Source: Gammaproteobacteria bacterium
Lineage (GTDB): Bacteria; Pseudomonadota; Gammaproteobacteria; Steroidobacterales; Woeseiaceae
Assembly (NCBI GenBank): GCA_009937615.1
Contig: JAACFB010000021.1
Coordinates: 1 to 56,793 of the forward strand
Direction of reading: 5' to 3'
DNA length: 56,793 nt
The position numbers and the translations under genes were made by a program. The notes beneath the pieces are model-generated. The model was given only the letters and a program-made list of their open reading frames with translations. It was not told the DNA's origin and did not search any database. Positions 42,238 to 53,900 of the stretch are shown in pieces; the first letter of the stretch is position 1, and the number at the start of each line of letters is the position of its first letter.

Positions 42238-43629
42238 ATGTCTCAAGTCTCCGCTGAATCGGGATCGTTCCGGGATCGCAGGGGACGGATTTTTTACGTT
42301 GACGGGCGCGTCCTGCGGACCGTCATGCCGATGGCAGCTGACGATTTCGACTTCGTCCGTGGCAGTGGGCTGATTGACGAGTTGCATTCGCGCGGCAAGG
42401 TAATAGGGGAAGAGATTGTTGATGCGGCCTTGCTCGGTGAGCATGCCGCAGATGCCCACTATGTTCTGGAGCATCCACGACTGCCGTTCGTCTCTTATCC
42501 CTACGAGTGGTCATTCTCGGCCCTTAAAGCTGCGGCATTGTTGCACCTGGACATTCAACAGGCGGCGCTGAAAAAAGGCGTAACCATGACCGATGCAACA
42601 GCTTACAACATACAGTTCATTGGTCCGCGTCCGGTGTTTATCGACAGCCTGTCTTTTCGCCGCTATCAGGAAGGCGAGTACTGGGCCGGGCATCGCCAGT
42701 TCTGCGAGCAATTTATCAATCCGCTGCTACTACGATCGTTTAATGGTATTCCTCACAATGCATGGTATCGCGGCGAGCTCGAGGGTATTTCTGCGGAGAA
42801 CCTGAGCCGACTGTTGCCGTGGCGAAGCCGCTTGTCATGGAACGTTTTGACCAACGTGTTCATGCAGGCGCGCCTGCAAAATAATTCGGGCTCGGATGAT
42901 GCGATCAGGAAGGCGAAGACGCGAAAGCTGCCACGGATTGGTTTTGAACAGATTTTGCACGGGCTTCGAAAGTGGATCACGCGGCTGGAACCCGGGCACG
43001 ACGGCAAGACCGTCTGGCAGGACTACGCGACGGACAATAGCTATGCCGACGACGAGGCAGTGAACAAACGTCGCTTCATCGCTGAGTTCTCGAGCGCCGT
43101 CAAGCCTGCCTTGATACTTGATATAGGTTGCAACACCGGTGATTACTCGATAGCTGCGTTGGAAAACGGCGCTGAACTCGCGGTCGGCTTCGATTTCGAC
43201 CACGGTGCGCTCGAGTATGGCTATCGCCGTGCGGTCAGCGACGGACTCAATTTCCAACCGCTGCACCTGGATGCGGCCAATCCGAGCCCGAATCAAGGCT
43301 GGATGCAGGCTGAGAGAATGGGCTTTCGAGAGCGAGCCAACGCCGATGCGGTCATGGGGCTGGCCCTGATTCACCATTTGGCTATCGCTAAGAATCTACC
43401 ACTCGCAGGAGTGATCGAATGGCTTGTCGACATGGCGCCACACGGCGTGCTCGAGTTTGTGCCGAAAAATGACGCGATGGTGCAGCGCCTGCTGCAGATG
43501 CGCGAGGACCTGTTCTCCGACTACGACCAGGCGAATTTCGAAGAGCAGCTCAATTCTCGAGCGCGCATAGTCAAGTCTGAGGTCGTTTCTGCAAGCGGGC
43601 GAGTCTTATACTGGTTTGACCGGCATTGA
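42238..43629 (+). CDS. SAM-dependent methyltransferase, nodulation NoeA-like
   Basis: 463 aa, soluble. Residues 1-280 (RGRIFYVDGRVLRTV, LPFVSYPYEWSFSALKAAALLHLDIQ, DATAYNIQFIGPRPVFIDSLSF) form the N-terminal domain seen in NoeA-like proteins; the SAM-binding Rossmann motif LILDIGCNTGDYS follows at about 290, then VMGLALIHHLAI. NoeA in rhizobia is a host-specificity gene thought to methylate a surface or signal molecule. No ribosome site of its own beyond the end of the upstream small gene, so coupling is likely. The acceptor is unknown. Confidence 0.82.
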   Translation: MSQVSAESGSFRDRRGRIFYVDGRVLRTVMPMAADDFDFVRGSGLIDELHSRGKVIGEEIVDAALLGEHAADAHYVLEHPRLPFVSYPYEWSFSALKAAALLHLDIQQAALKKGVTMTDATAYNIQFIGPRPVFIDSLSFRRYQEGEYWAGHRQFCEQFINPLLLRSFNGIPHNAWYRGELEGISAENLSRLLPWRSRLSWNVLTNVFMQARLQNNSGSDDAIRKAKTRKLPRIGFEQILHGLRKWITRLEPGHDGKTVWQDYATDNSYADDEAVNKRRFIAEFSSAVKPALILDIGCNTGDYSIAALENGAELAVGFDFDHGALEYGYRRAVSDGLNFQPLHLDAANPSPNQGWMQAERMGFRERANADAVMGLALIHHLAIAKNLPLAGVIEWLVDMAPHGVLEFVPKNDAMVQRLLQMREDLFSDYDQANFEEQLNSRARIVKSEVVSASGRVLYWFDRH

Positions 43630-43981
43630 GATGAAGTTGCTGAAGAGACGAGCGCTTCTTTCGTCGCGCGGTACAGCCACACCGTCTCTAATCTGACCAT
43701 TTCGTCACGGGCGGAGTGTCTACCGGCAACACGATTGGGTTTTCCAGCGTTGTCCACGACCTGCGGCTAATACGCTTCCAGGTGCGCCATGGCTGGTCGC
43801 GGCCATGGCCGCGCTATCCCTTATCGCGACTAAACGCGGCCGGATTCGCTACGACGCGACTCGATGCGGCAGGCTCTTCTGCCCCGGGTGCACGGAAACT
43901 CTCTGGCCTGGAACTTCGGAGTCTTTGACGGCAACAGTATCGGCAGGTTGACAACCGACTCTCGCAGCCGTGTGGATGCTC
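43630..43981. other. Convergent intergenic region, methyltransferase / DapA-like gene
   Basis: 352 bases between two converging genes. I see no coding sequence, no clear intrinsic terminator and no repeat. Short imperfect stems such as GACGAG...CTTCGTC occur just after the methyltransferase stop. Confidence 0.35.
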
Positions 43982-44890
43982 TTACAGCTGCAGGCCACAG
44001 CCCTCGAAAGCACCTCGGATCGCCACCTTCTCCGCGTCGGTCAGCTCGAGCATCGGCGGTCTCACTCGCCCCCCAACCTGTCCAAGCAGCTCCTGCCAGT
44101 ATTTGCCGAAAGCCTGCGGTTTGTCCGCCGGTCTGGTCCGCGCCATCGCATCGCGCACCGGATCGAGGCTGTCGCGAACGCGCCTGGCTTCGGCAAATTC
44201 ACCCGCAAAGGCCAGCCGCGTGTATAGATCCATGCGCTTATCGTTCTTCGTCTGCAAATGGTAGGGCGGTGAGGAGCAGAGATAGAGCCTCCAGCCCAGT
44301 TCCTCGATATTGTCGAGCCAGTCATCTTCCGCCGACGTGGAAACCTGGATCTTATCGCCCACCATATGCGTCAGCTGCACATACATCTCGCGAGGAACCG
44401 AATACTTGATCGCGACGATGTTCGGCAATTCCGCAATGCGCGCGCATTCCTCCGGCTGCATCAGGTAACCGGAGTCAGGGTGGCTCCACATGGCGATACC
44501 GATATCGAGACGATCACAAAGTGCCTTGTAATACTGATACAGGACTTCGCCGCGCTCGTGTACAAAACTCAGGACCGGCGCATGCACCACGATGTAGTCG
44601 GCGCCGCAGTCCTGCGCATGGACCGCGAGCTCATGAACCGTGTCGAAATTCTGGTCTGAGACCGAGACGATAACGCCGGCCTTACCATTACATTCCTCGA
44701 CGGCAATCTCGAAATTGCGCTTCCGCTCGTCGAGGCTCATCGAGAAAAACTCGCCCTGCTTGCCCGCGATGAACAGGCCCTGGATATCGAGATCGTCAAT
44801 CCAGTGGCGAATATTCGCGCGCAATCCGGCTTCGTTGAGCGACAGGTCGTCGTTGAACGGGTTGAGCGCAGCCGCCCAGATCCCGCGCAT
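43982..44890 (-). CDS. Dihydrodipicolinate synthase-family aldolase/lyase of unknown substrate
   Basis: Class I aldolase with a (beta/alpha)8 barrel, 302 aa. K162 in VAIKYSVP is the Schiff-base lysine. However the usual GTTGE loop reads GKQGE (43-47) and the catalytic-triad Tyr motif (YN-P-x-x-TG) reads W135SHPDSG, so the Thr and Tyr proton-relay residues of true DapA are missing. It is therefore unlikely to make dihydrodipicolinate; other family members cleave sugar acids, hydroxybenzylidene pyruvates or trans-4-hydroxyproline products. It is divergent from the aldehyde dehydrogenase gene, a common partner for such lyases. Confidence 0.82.
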   Translation of the reverse strand: MRGIWAAALNPFNDDLSLNEAGLRANIRHWIDDLDIQGLFIAGKQGEFFSMSLDERKRNFEIAVEECNGKAGVIVSVSDQNFDTVHELAVHAQDCGADYIVVHAPVLSFVHERGEVLYQYYKALCDRLDIGIAMWSHPDSGYLMQPEECARIAELPNIVAIKYSVPREMYVQLTHMVGDKIQVSTSAEDDWLDNIEELGWRLYLCSSPPYHLQTKNDKRMDLYTRLAFAGEFAEARRVRDSLDPVRDAMARTRPADKPQAFGKYWQELLGQVGGRVRPPMLELTDAEKVAIRGAFEGCGLQL

Positions 44891-44951
44891 GTTCTCGCGT
44901 GCAAAGTCTTTCGCATCAAGCTTTGAGTAGTTAATGGCGACGCACCTCTTC

Positions 44952-44957
44952 TATAAT
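44952..44957 (+). promoter_or_regulatory. -10 box (TATAAT) upstream of the aldehyde dehydrogenase
   Basis: Perfect TATAAT 30 bp before ATG 44988. The best upstream hexamers (TTGAGT, TTAATG) are at poor spacing, so the -35 is weak. Its position inside the longest possible reading frame, which opens at ATG 44934, is an argument for the later start. Confidence 0.4.
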
Positions 44958-44987
44958 CGAGCCTCTATATCCTACCCGACTGCTCCC

Positions 44988-46424
44988 ATGAGTACTTATC
45001 CAGATCTTCATCTCTATATCAACGGAGAATGGCGCAAGGCCGCCAGCGACATGCCCGTGATCAATCCGGCGACAGAGGAAGAGATAGGCCGTCTGCCTCA
45101 TGCGGACAAAAGCGACCTCGACGACGCGTTGAGCGCCGCTGAACGGGGATTCGAGACCTGGAGGCGGGCGGCGCCGGTCGACCGGGCCAATGTCCTGCTC
45201 AAAGCGGCCGCAATTATGCGCGAGCGGCAGGATGAGATCGCGACTGCTATTACGCTGGAACACGGCAAGCCGTTCTCCCACGCCCGGCTGGAGGTGATTC
45301 GCGGCTGCGAGTTCTTCGAATGGGACGCGGGCGAAGCCACGCGCACCTATGGGCGCGTCATTCCGAGCGCACAGGGCATTCGCTACATCGTGCATCACGA
45401 GCCGATCGGTATCGTCGCGGCGTTTTCGCCCTGGAATTTCCCGATGAGCCAGCCGTGCCGCAAGGTAGCGGGAGCCATCGCCTCAGGTTGCTCGATTATC
45501 CTCAAAGCGGCCGAAGAAACGCCTGCCGGCGCGTTGCACATCGCGAGGGCGCTGCACGACGCCGGCCTGCCTCCTGGCGTTCTGAACCTCGTCTTTGGCG
45601 CGCCGGCGGAGATTTCCGACCACTTGATTCGGCAGGACAAGGTTCGACTGGTCGCTTTTACGGGCTCGACCACGGTAGGCCGGCATCTCACGACACTGGC
45701 GGCGCAGCACTTGACCCCGGTCCTGATGGAACTGGGCGGCCATGCGCCCGTGATCGTCTGTGAAGATACCGATGTGCAGGCGGCCGCTATCAGCGGGGCT
45801 ATTCGCAAGATGCGTAATGCAGGCCAGGTCTGCACTTCGCCCACGCGGTTTTTTGTACACGAGAGCATCTTCGACGAATACACCGAAGCATTCGTGCGCC
45901 GCGCCGCCGAAACGGTCGTGGGCAACGGGTTCGATGAAGGTGTCGAGATGGGGCCGCTTGCCAATGAACGCCGGCCCGCGGCGCTCGCAGAGCTGGTTGA
46001 GGACGCGCTTGCCCGGGGCGCTGAGCTCCGGACCGGCGGCAGCCGGATCGGTGACAAGGGTTACTTCTTCGAGCCGACGGTACTGGCCAACGTGCCCGAC
46101 ACCGCCCGCGTGATGCAGGAAGAACCGTTCGGCCCGCTCGCGGTCGTCAACCCTGTCGCGTCGCTGGATGAGGGTATCGAAAAAGCGAACTCGGTGCCGT
46201 ATGGGCTGGCCGCCTACGGATTTACGAACCGGGCCGACTATGTCGATCGAATGATTGCGGGCATCGAGGCCGGCAATATATCCATTAACACGCTGGAGGC
46301 ATCGCTGCCCGAGACCCCGTTCGGCGGCGTCAAATCAAGCGGGTATGGCCGTGAGGGCGGCACGGAAGGCCTGCACAACTACATGATCGTGAAAAACATC
46401 TCGCACAGCCTGTCGATCGTCTAG
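44988..46424 (+). CDS. NAD(P)-dependent aldehyde dehydrogenase, succinate-semialdehyde type
   Basis: 478 aa, cytoplasmic. Catalytic residues N150 (SPWN), E248 (MELGGHAP) and C282 (GQVC) are present. The start at 44988 is chosen because an in-frame ATG 18 codons upstream precedes the TATAAT box. It is divergent from the DapA-like lyase and converges on kynA with a 12-bp gap. It could oxidise the lyase product (for example alpha-ketoglutarate semialdehyde, as in hydroxyproline or sugar-acid breakdown) or a semialdehyde from tryptophan catabolism; the sequence does not choose. Confidence 0.88.
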   Translation: MSTYPDLHLYINGEWRKAASDMPVINPATEEEIGRLPHADKSDLDDALSAAERGFETWRRAAPVDRANVLLKAAAIMRERQDEIATAITLEHGKPFSHARLEVIRGCEFFEWDAGEATRTYGRVIPSAQGIRYIVHHEPIGIVAAFSPWNFPMSQPCRKVAGAIASGCSIILKAAEETPAGALHIARALHDAGLPPGVLNLVFGAPAEISDHLIRQDKVRLVAFTGSTTVGRHLTTLAAQHLTPVLMELGGHAPVIVCEDTDVQAAAISGAIRKMRNAGQVCTSPTRFFVHESIFDEYTEAFVRRAAETVVGNGFDEGVEMGPLANERRPAALAELVEDALARGAELRTGGSRIGDKGYFFEPTVLANVPDTARVMQEEPFGPLAVVNPVASLDEGIEKANSVPYGLAAYGFTNRADYVDRMIAGIEAGNISINTLEASLPETPFGGVKSSGYGREGGTEGLHNYMIVKNISHSLSIV

Positions 46425-46436
46425 TGAATTGACGCG

Positions 46437-47282
46437 CTAGAGATCGGTCCGGATCGCAAACAGCTCGGGGAAGAAACTCGTATCGAGCGCTTTTTTCAGG
46501 AATGGAACGCCTGACGACCCGCCGGTGCCCCGGCGATGCCCGATAATGCGCTGCACGGTATACATGTGCTTGAAGCGCCAGAGCTGGAACGCGTCCTCGA
46601 TATCGACGAGTTTCTCGCCGAGTTCGTACAGCTCGAAGTGCTTTTCGGGGTCGGCATAGATACCGGCCCAGGCGCGCTGTACAGAGTCGTTTGCCTCATA
46701 GGGCTGACTGCAGTCGCGCTGCAGCCAATCCGCATCGATCTCGAAACCTCTTTCGCTCAGCTTGCGCAGCACGACGTCATACAGGCCCGGGGCCTCGAGC
46801 ACGCGAGACATTTCGTCAAAGACCTTTTGATCGTGGCGATGCACGTCGACGAGCTTGCGGTTCTTGTTGCCGAGCAGGAACTCCAGTTTGCGGTAGGCAT
46901 AGGACTGGAAGCCGGATGCCGGTCCAAGCTCGTCGCGGAATTTCAAATAGTCCACGGGCGTCATCGTTGACAGTATCGACCACGACTGTGTGAGTTGCGT
47001 CAGTATAAGTTTGACCCGTGCGATCACCTTGAACGCGTGCCGGAAATTGTCGTTCTGCACATTGCGAATTGCCGCCTCGACCTCGTGCCCTGCCAGCTTC
47101 AGCCAGAGTTCGCTCGCCTGGTGAATGATGATGAACAGCATCTCATCGTGCTCTTTGGACAAGCAGTGTTGCGCATTGAGTATTTCGTCGAGGTGCAGGT
47201 ACTGCCCGTAATTCATACGGCCCTTCAGGTCCGTATGGATGCCCTTCTCAACCTCTCTGAAATTTTGAGGTTCCTTGCTCAT
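46437..47282 (-). CDS. kynA: Tryptophan 2,3-dioxygenase
   Basis: Haem enzyme that opens the indole ring of L-tryptophan to N-formylkynurenine. 281 aa, all helical. YGQYLHLDEILNAQ and DEMLFIIIHQASELWLKL carry substrate-contact and haem-side residues, and the C-terminal FKHMYTVQRIIGHRRGTGGSSGVPFL is the family hallmark with the proximal His. Last gene of the kynurenine operon: its ATG overlaps the kmo stop by 4 nt. A separate formamidase (kynB) is not in the window. Confidence 0.95.
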   Translation of the reverse strand: MSKEPQNFREVEKGIHTDLKGRMNYGQYLHLDEILNAQHCLSKEHDEMLFIIIHQASELWLKLAGHEVEAAIRNVQNDNFRHAFKVIARVKLILTQLTQSWSILSTMTPVDYLKFRDELGPASGFQSYAYRKLEFLLGNKNRKLVDVHRHDQKVFDEMSRVLEAPGLYDVVLRKLSERGFEIDADWLQRDCSQPYEANDSVQRAWAGIYADPEKHFELYELGEKLVDIEDAFQLWRFKHMYTVQRIIGHRRGTGGSSGVPFLKKALDTSFFPELFAIRTDL

Positions 47283-48643
47283 TGCCGTTCTCCAAACGTC
47301 TCGATGGCCAGCTCGAGGAGCCGATCCATGACGTATTGCTCGTCCCAGTCTTTCTCAATATCCGGCAACTGCATGATATTGTCCATTACCCGCTTCTGCT
47401 CATCGCCGACGCGAAGTGCCTCGGCATACGGCACCTCCGGCGAGAATGTCACCATCGAATAGAGTGGCGTCCAGAGGTCGGGAAACGCATCGTGGAACTT
47501 TGCCTCGATCTTCTTGCGTAATTGAAAGCGCTTGTCCCCTGACAGGTCGCTCATTTCAACGAAGTTTCGTTTGGAAAGCTCGGCGATTGCGTCACCGTTC
47601 GGCTTGCGCGCTTTCTCGTAAGCCGGAAATATCTCGCCCCAATCGTGATCGTGCAGCTCGATAAGTCGATTGAGTTCAGCGCAGTCTTCGAACCCGCAGT
47701 TCATGCCCTGACCATAGAAGGGCACGATCGCGTGCGCGGCATCCCCGATCAGTCCCACCCTGCAATTGAATGACCACGGAAATACCTGCACAAGGAACAG
47801 CGGTGCGGGCGTCTTTTCCATGAATGTCTCTACGGGGTCTTCGAGGTAGTCCATCGCGTCCGCGAAGTTCCCGGTGAAAAAACGCTCGACGTCGGCGCGT
47901 TCGTGCAGTGACTCGAAGGACGGGTTTCCGGCGTAATTCAGGAACAGGGTGCAGGTAAATGTGCCATCGGGATTTGGCAGCGCAATCAGCATGAAGTCCT
48001 TGCGCGGCCAGATATGCAACGCGTTCTTTTCCAGCCTGTGTGTGCCGTCGGCATTGGCCGGGATATTCAGCTCTATGTAACTTTGCGGCATGTATGTCTG
48101 GCTGTAGCTGAAACGTGGCAGGTTTTGTGCAAGGCGGCGCACCTTCGAGTGGGCGCCATCTGCGCCGAACAGGTAATTTGCCTCGACGGTGATCTCCTGT
48201 TCGCCGTGCACCTGGAAAACGGCGCTCGCGGTCTCGAAGTCGACGTCGACCAGCCGATGCTCGAAGTACGTCTTAACGTTCGGCTCGGTTTCGGCGATGT
48301 CGAGCAGTTGCTCGTTGATACCGCCTCTCGAAACCGACCAGATGGCGTCGCCCTCTTTCCCGTACGGCAGAGCGCTTAGCTCGCCGTCGATACCGTGGAT
48401 GGCGCGGTGATACATGGGTATCGCGTCCGCTTTCGCATTTTCGACGACACCGATTTCTTCCAGCGACCGCCAACCCCTGTCGGACAGGGCAATGTTTATC
48501 GACTTGCCCTGGTAAATGCTGGTTACCCGAGAGTCCGGGCGCCCCTCGTAGAGGCCGACCCGGTACCCGTGCCTGCCGAGCAAAATGGCGAGCAGCGAAC
48601 CAACCGGCCCGCCGCCCACTACGGTGAAACTGCCCCTGGTCAT
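47279..48643 (-). CDS. kmo: Kynurenine 3-monooxygenase
   Basis: FAD- and NADPH-dependent hydroxylation of L-kynurenine to 3-hydroxykynurenine. 454 aa. The dinucleotide motif GGGPVGSLLAILLGRHGY is at the N-terminus, the second FAD motif GLIGDAAHAIVPFYGQGMNCGFED about two thirds along, and YMPQSYIELNIP is typical of KMO. The C-terminal hydrophobic membrane anchor of animal KMO is absent, as in bacterial enzymes. It lies 12 bp after kynU and is coupled to kynA. Confidence 0.94.
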   Translation of the reverse strand: MTRGSFTVVGGGPVGSLLAILLGRHGYRVGLYEGRPDSRVTSIYQGKSINIALSDRGWRSLEEIGVVENAKADAIPMYHRAIHGIDGELSALPYGKEGDAIWSVSRGGINEQLLDIAETEPNVKTYFEHRLVDVDFETASAVFQVHGEQEITVEANYLFGADGAHSKVRRLAQNLPRFSYSQTYMPQSYIELNIPANADGTHRLEKNALHIWPRKDFMLIALPNPDGTFTCTLFLNYAGNPSFESLHERADVERFFTGNFADAMDYLEDPVETFMEKTPAPLFLVQVFPWSFNCRVGLIGDAAHAIVPFYGQGMNCGFEDCAELNRLIELHDHDWGEIFPAYEKARKPNGDAIAELSKRNFVEMSDLSGDKRFQLRKKIEAKFHDAFPDLWTPLYSMVTFSPEVPYAEALRVGDEQKRVMDNIMQLPDIEKDWDEQYVMDRLLELAIETFGERQ

Positions 48644-48655
48644 CGAATGCCGCCT

Positions 48656-50994
<2,339 letters not shown>

Positions 50995-53900
50995 TCACAG
51001 AGCCTTCAGATTATCGTCGCTGTTGCGGTCTATCAGCTTGTTGTAGGGGTCGATGCCAACATGGCTGGGTTCTTCGTCTACGATTAGCTCGAACGTCAAA
51101 TTGCCGTCCTGCACCCGGTGTTTTTCTAGCAGCAGGACGTGCTCGTCGCCTTGTGTGACGTCGTCCGGGTTTTTCGAGAAGATGCCGATATCGATCGGCA
51201 GGTCGAGCGGCACCTCGGTCTGCGCACCCGAACCGTCGGCCTCGAACTTGCCTGCCGATACCCCTATCGAAACATCGAACCTGCCGTCGCTGCGCGCGCT
51301 TGTCGTTGCCTCTTCCACCTTCAGGTCCCATAGCGTGATGCGCTCGAAGAGATCGGTGATCAGCGCCTGCTGTTCGTCGGTCGTGGCCTGGTCGCGCAGG
51401 TGCCTGATCAGGTCGCGAGAACGCGGGTAGGGGTCGGTCTTGTACGCGGCTTCAGCGACAAAATTGCGCAGCGCCGCATCGACAGCCTGCTGACCCATGT
51501 AGTCCTTCAGCGCGTACATGACGATCGAACCCTTTCGGTAATGGATATATCCCTGGTTTTCGACTCGGTACAGCGGCAGCTCCTCGATCGCCTCACCGCC
51601 GCGACTCGACAGGTAGTTGTCCAACTCGTACTTGAGGAAACGCCGCATGATGTGGGGGCCGTATTCCCTTTCCATCAGCATCAGCGCCGAATACTGCGCA
51701 AGGGTTTCGATGATCGAGCTCTGCCCCTGGACATTGGCAGCGGAGACCTGGTGCGCCCACCATTGGTGAGCCACCTCGTGGGCACCGACGTAGTACACGT
51801 AGTCGATGTCTTCAGGATCCGTAATGTCGGCGATGAAGCCGATGTCTTCGGACCACGGCACCGTGTTGGGAAACGACTGCGCGAAGCTCGCATACGCCGG
51901 GAACTCGAGGACGCGCATCTGCCGGTACTGGTACGGGCTGTATGTCTCGCTGAAATAACTGATCGAGTCCCTCAGGCTCTCGATGATGCGCTCGACGTTC
52001 CACTCGTGGGCCGGGTGATAGAAGACCGCAAGCTGTACACCGTTGTGATCCTCGATGCGCGACGCGTAGCGGGCCGACAGCACGGCGAAGAAATTCTGCA
52101 TGGGCGCATCCATCTCGTACACATAGCGCCGGCGATCGCCGTCCGTCGATTCCTCGATCAGGTAGCCCGGCGCGATCGCAACCTGGTCCGCCGACGTGGT
52201 CACGGTGGCCTTGAAGCTGACCCAGTCGGAATCCGTCCGGAATCCGATGCCCCATTGCGATTCGTCGTCGAGGTCCGCGGCCCGACGCACGGGCTCCAGC
52301 CCCTCGCGCCAGCGATCGTTGCGATCCGTGAGAATCGCGCCTTCGTTAAAACCCAGGTATGGCGCGAGTGCCTGGCTGTTGACGAAGGTGCCGTTGCCGA
52401 ACACGCCGCCACCGCCGAGCAGGCTGGGGACTACATTGCCGTGCTTGAAGCCGCGCGGCGTCCTCGACACCTCGAACGTCATGCGTCGCTGCTCGCCCGG
52501 CATCAAGGGCGGCTCGAACTCGTACTGGTGCACGTTGAACTCGTCATCGGATGCGATCAGCTCCGCGCCCTCGATCTCTATCGCATCGACCTGGGTCTGA
52601 AAGCCGAAGCCGACTGGCATCTGACGGATCGCGGCACCCGTCTTGTTCTCGAAGATTTGCATGCCGCGTACAGAGAACGCGTTCGACTCAGGGTAGAGGT
52701 CGACCTCCATTTCTACGTCGGTGAATCGCGGTATCGGCTGGCCTTTGAGGTGCCCGTACTTCCTCTCGTAATTTGCCGCAAATGCCCGGTTGTCGTCGCT
52801 GGTCGTGTACTCGTTGACAACGTGCGTGTTGTAGTAGATCCAGGCCATGAGCGCGAAAAAGCCCAGGCCTGCGACGGACAGAATAGCGACGGCCGGCCGC
52901 GTCAGGTTCGCACCGAGCTTGGTCACCCGGACGCTGAGCTTCTCCAGTGGGCCGCGATTCCACAACGCGTAACCGACAACGCCGAGCACCGTCGCGAAAC
53001 ACAACCAGTACAACGTGTACCAGTTGGCATGGCCGAGCAGGCCATCGTAGCCGTTCATGTCCGAGTAAGGGGTGCCGCTCGTGGCGCCATACAGGTACAG
53101 CGGGTCTTCGAAGCCCGCATTCGAAAGGGTGATCAGCCCGATCAGGTAAACAACCATCACCAGCATGCCGACGTACTTGTTCGGCACGAGGATCTGCACG
53201 ACAACCGACAGCACGATTGCGAGGTAGAAAAGCACGCCGTAATCGTAGAGATACCCGATTACATACAGGCCTAATTCGAGGTTCGTGTAGCCACTGAAAA
53301 GCTGGAACAGGACAGCGACCAGCGCAGTCTCGGCCAGGAAAATCAATACCACCATCAGCGCCGCGACCATTTTTGCCAGCACGAAGGTCCAGCTCGGCGC
53401 AGCTGACGCGCCCAGGATGTCCTGGTAACGGGATTCCCTGTCGCGCCAGATCAGATCGGCGCCATAAAACACGATGATGATCATCAGCGACAGAGTGACG
53501 CTACCGCTCAACACCTGGATCAGTGCACGCGTGACCGGATAGACCGGAGTGCCATAGATCTGTGATAGCGAGAAGAAGTTGCCGAGCGACAGCGCCGCGG
53601 CCAGTGCCAGCAGCACCCAGAAGAACACGCTTCGCAGAATTGCCCGGACTTCGAAACCGGTACGCGCCAGGAACTGGTGCCAGGCCACACTGGCCGAGGT
53701 CTCGGCATGCTGCGTGGAAAATCCGACGGGTCTAGAACTCACTGCGAGCGCATCGCCGTCTTCGATCTTCTTCTTGCGTTGCCGTGTCTTGCTGAGAAGG
53801 AAGTCGAAGCGCCGTACCGTGACGCCCAGCAACAGCGCGCCGATCGCAAGCCACAGTAAGCGATTGAGCAACAGCGTGCCTTCGATCGGCACCACCTGGG

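Noticed and set aside
43982-44890. Annotation as DapA (lysine biosynthesis)
   Set aside because: The Thr-Thr and Tyr catalytic residues are replaced, and no lysine pathway genes are near.
51400-53274. A very long open frame (624 codons) on the plus strand opposite the M1-permease gene
   Set aside because: High G+C makes antisense frames long; this one is opposite strongly conserved coding sequence, its product is Arg/Val/Asp-rich without domains, and it has no ribosome site.
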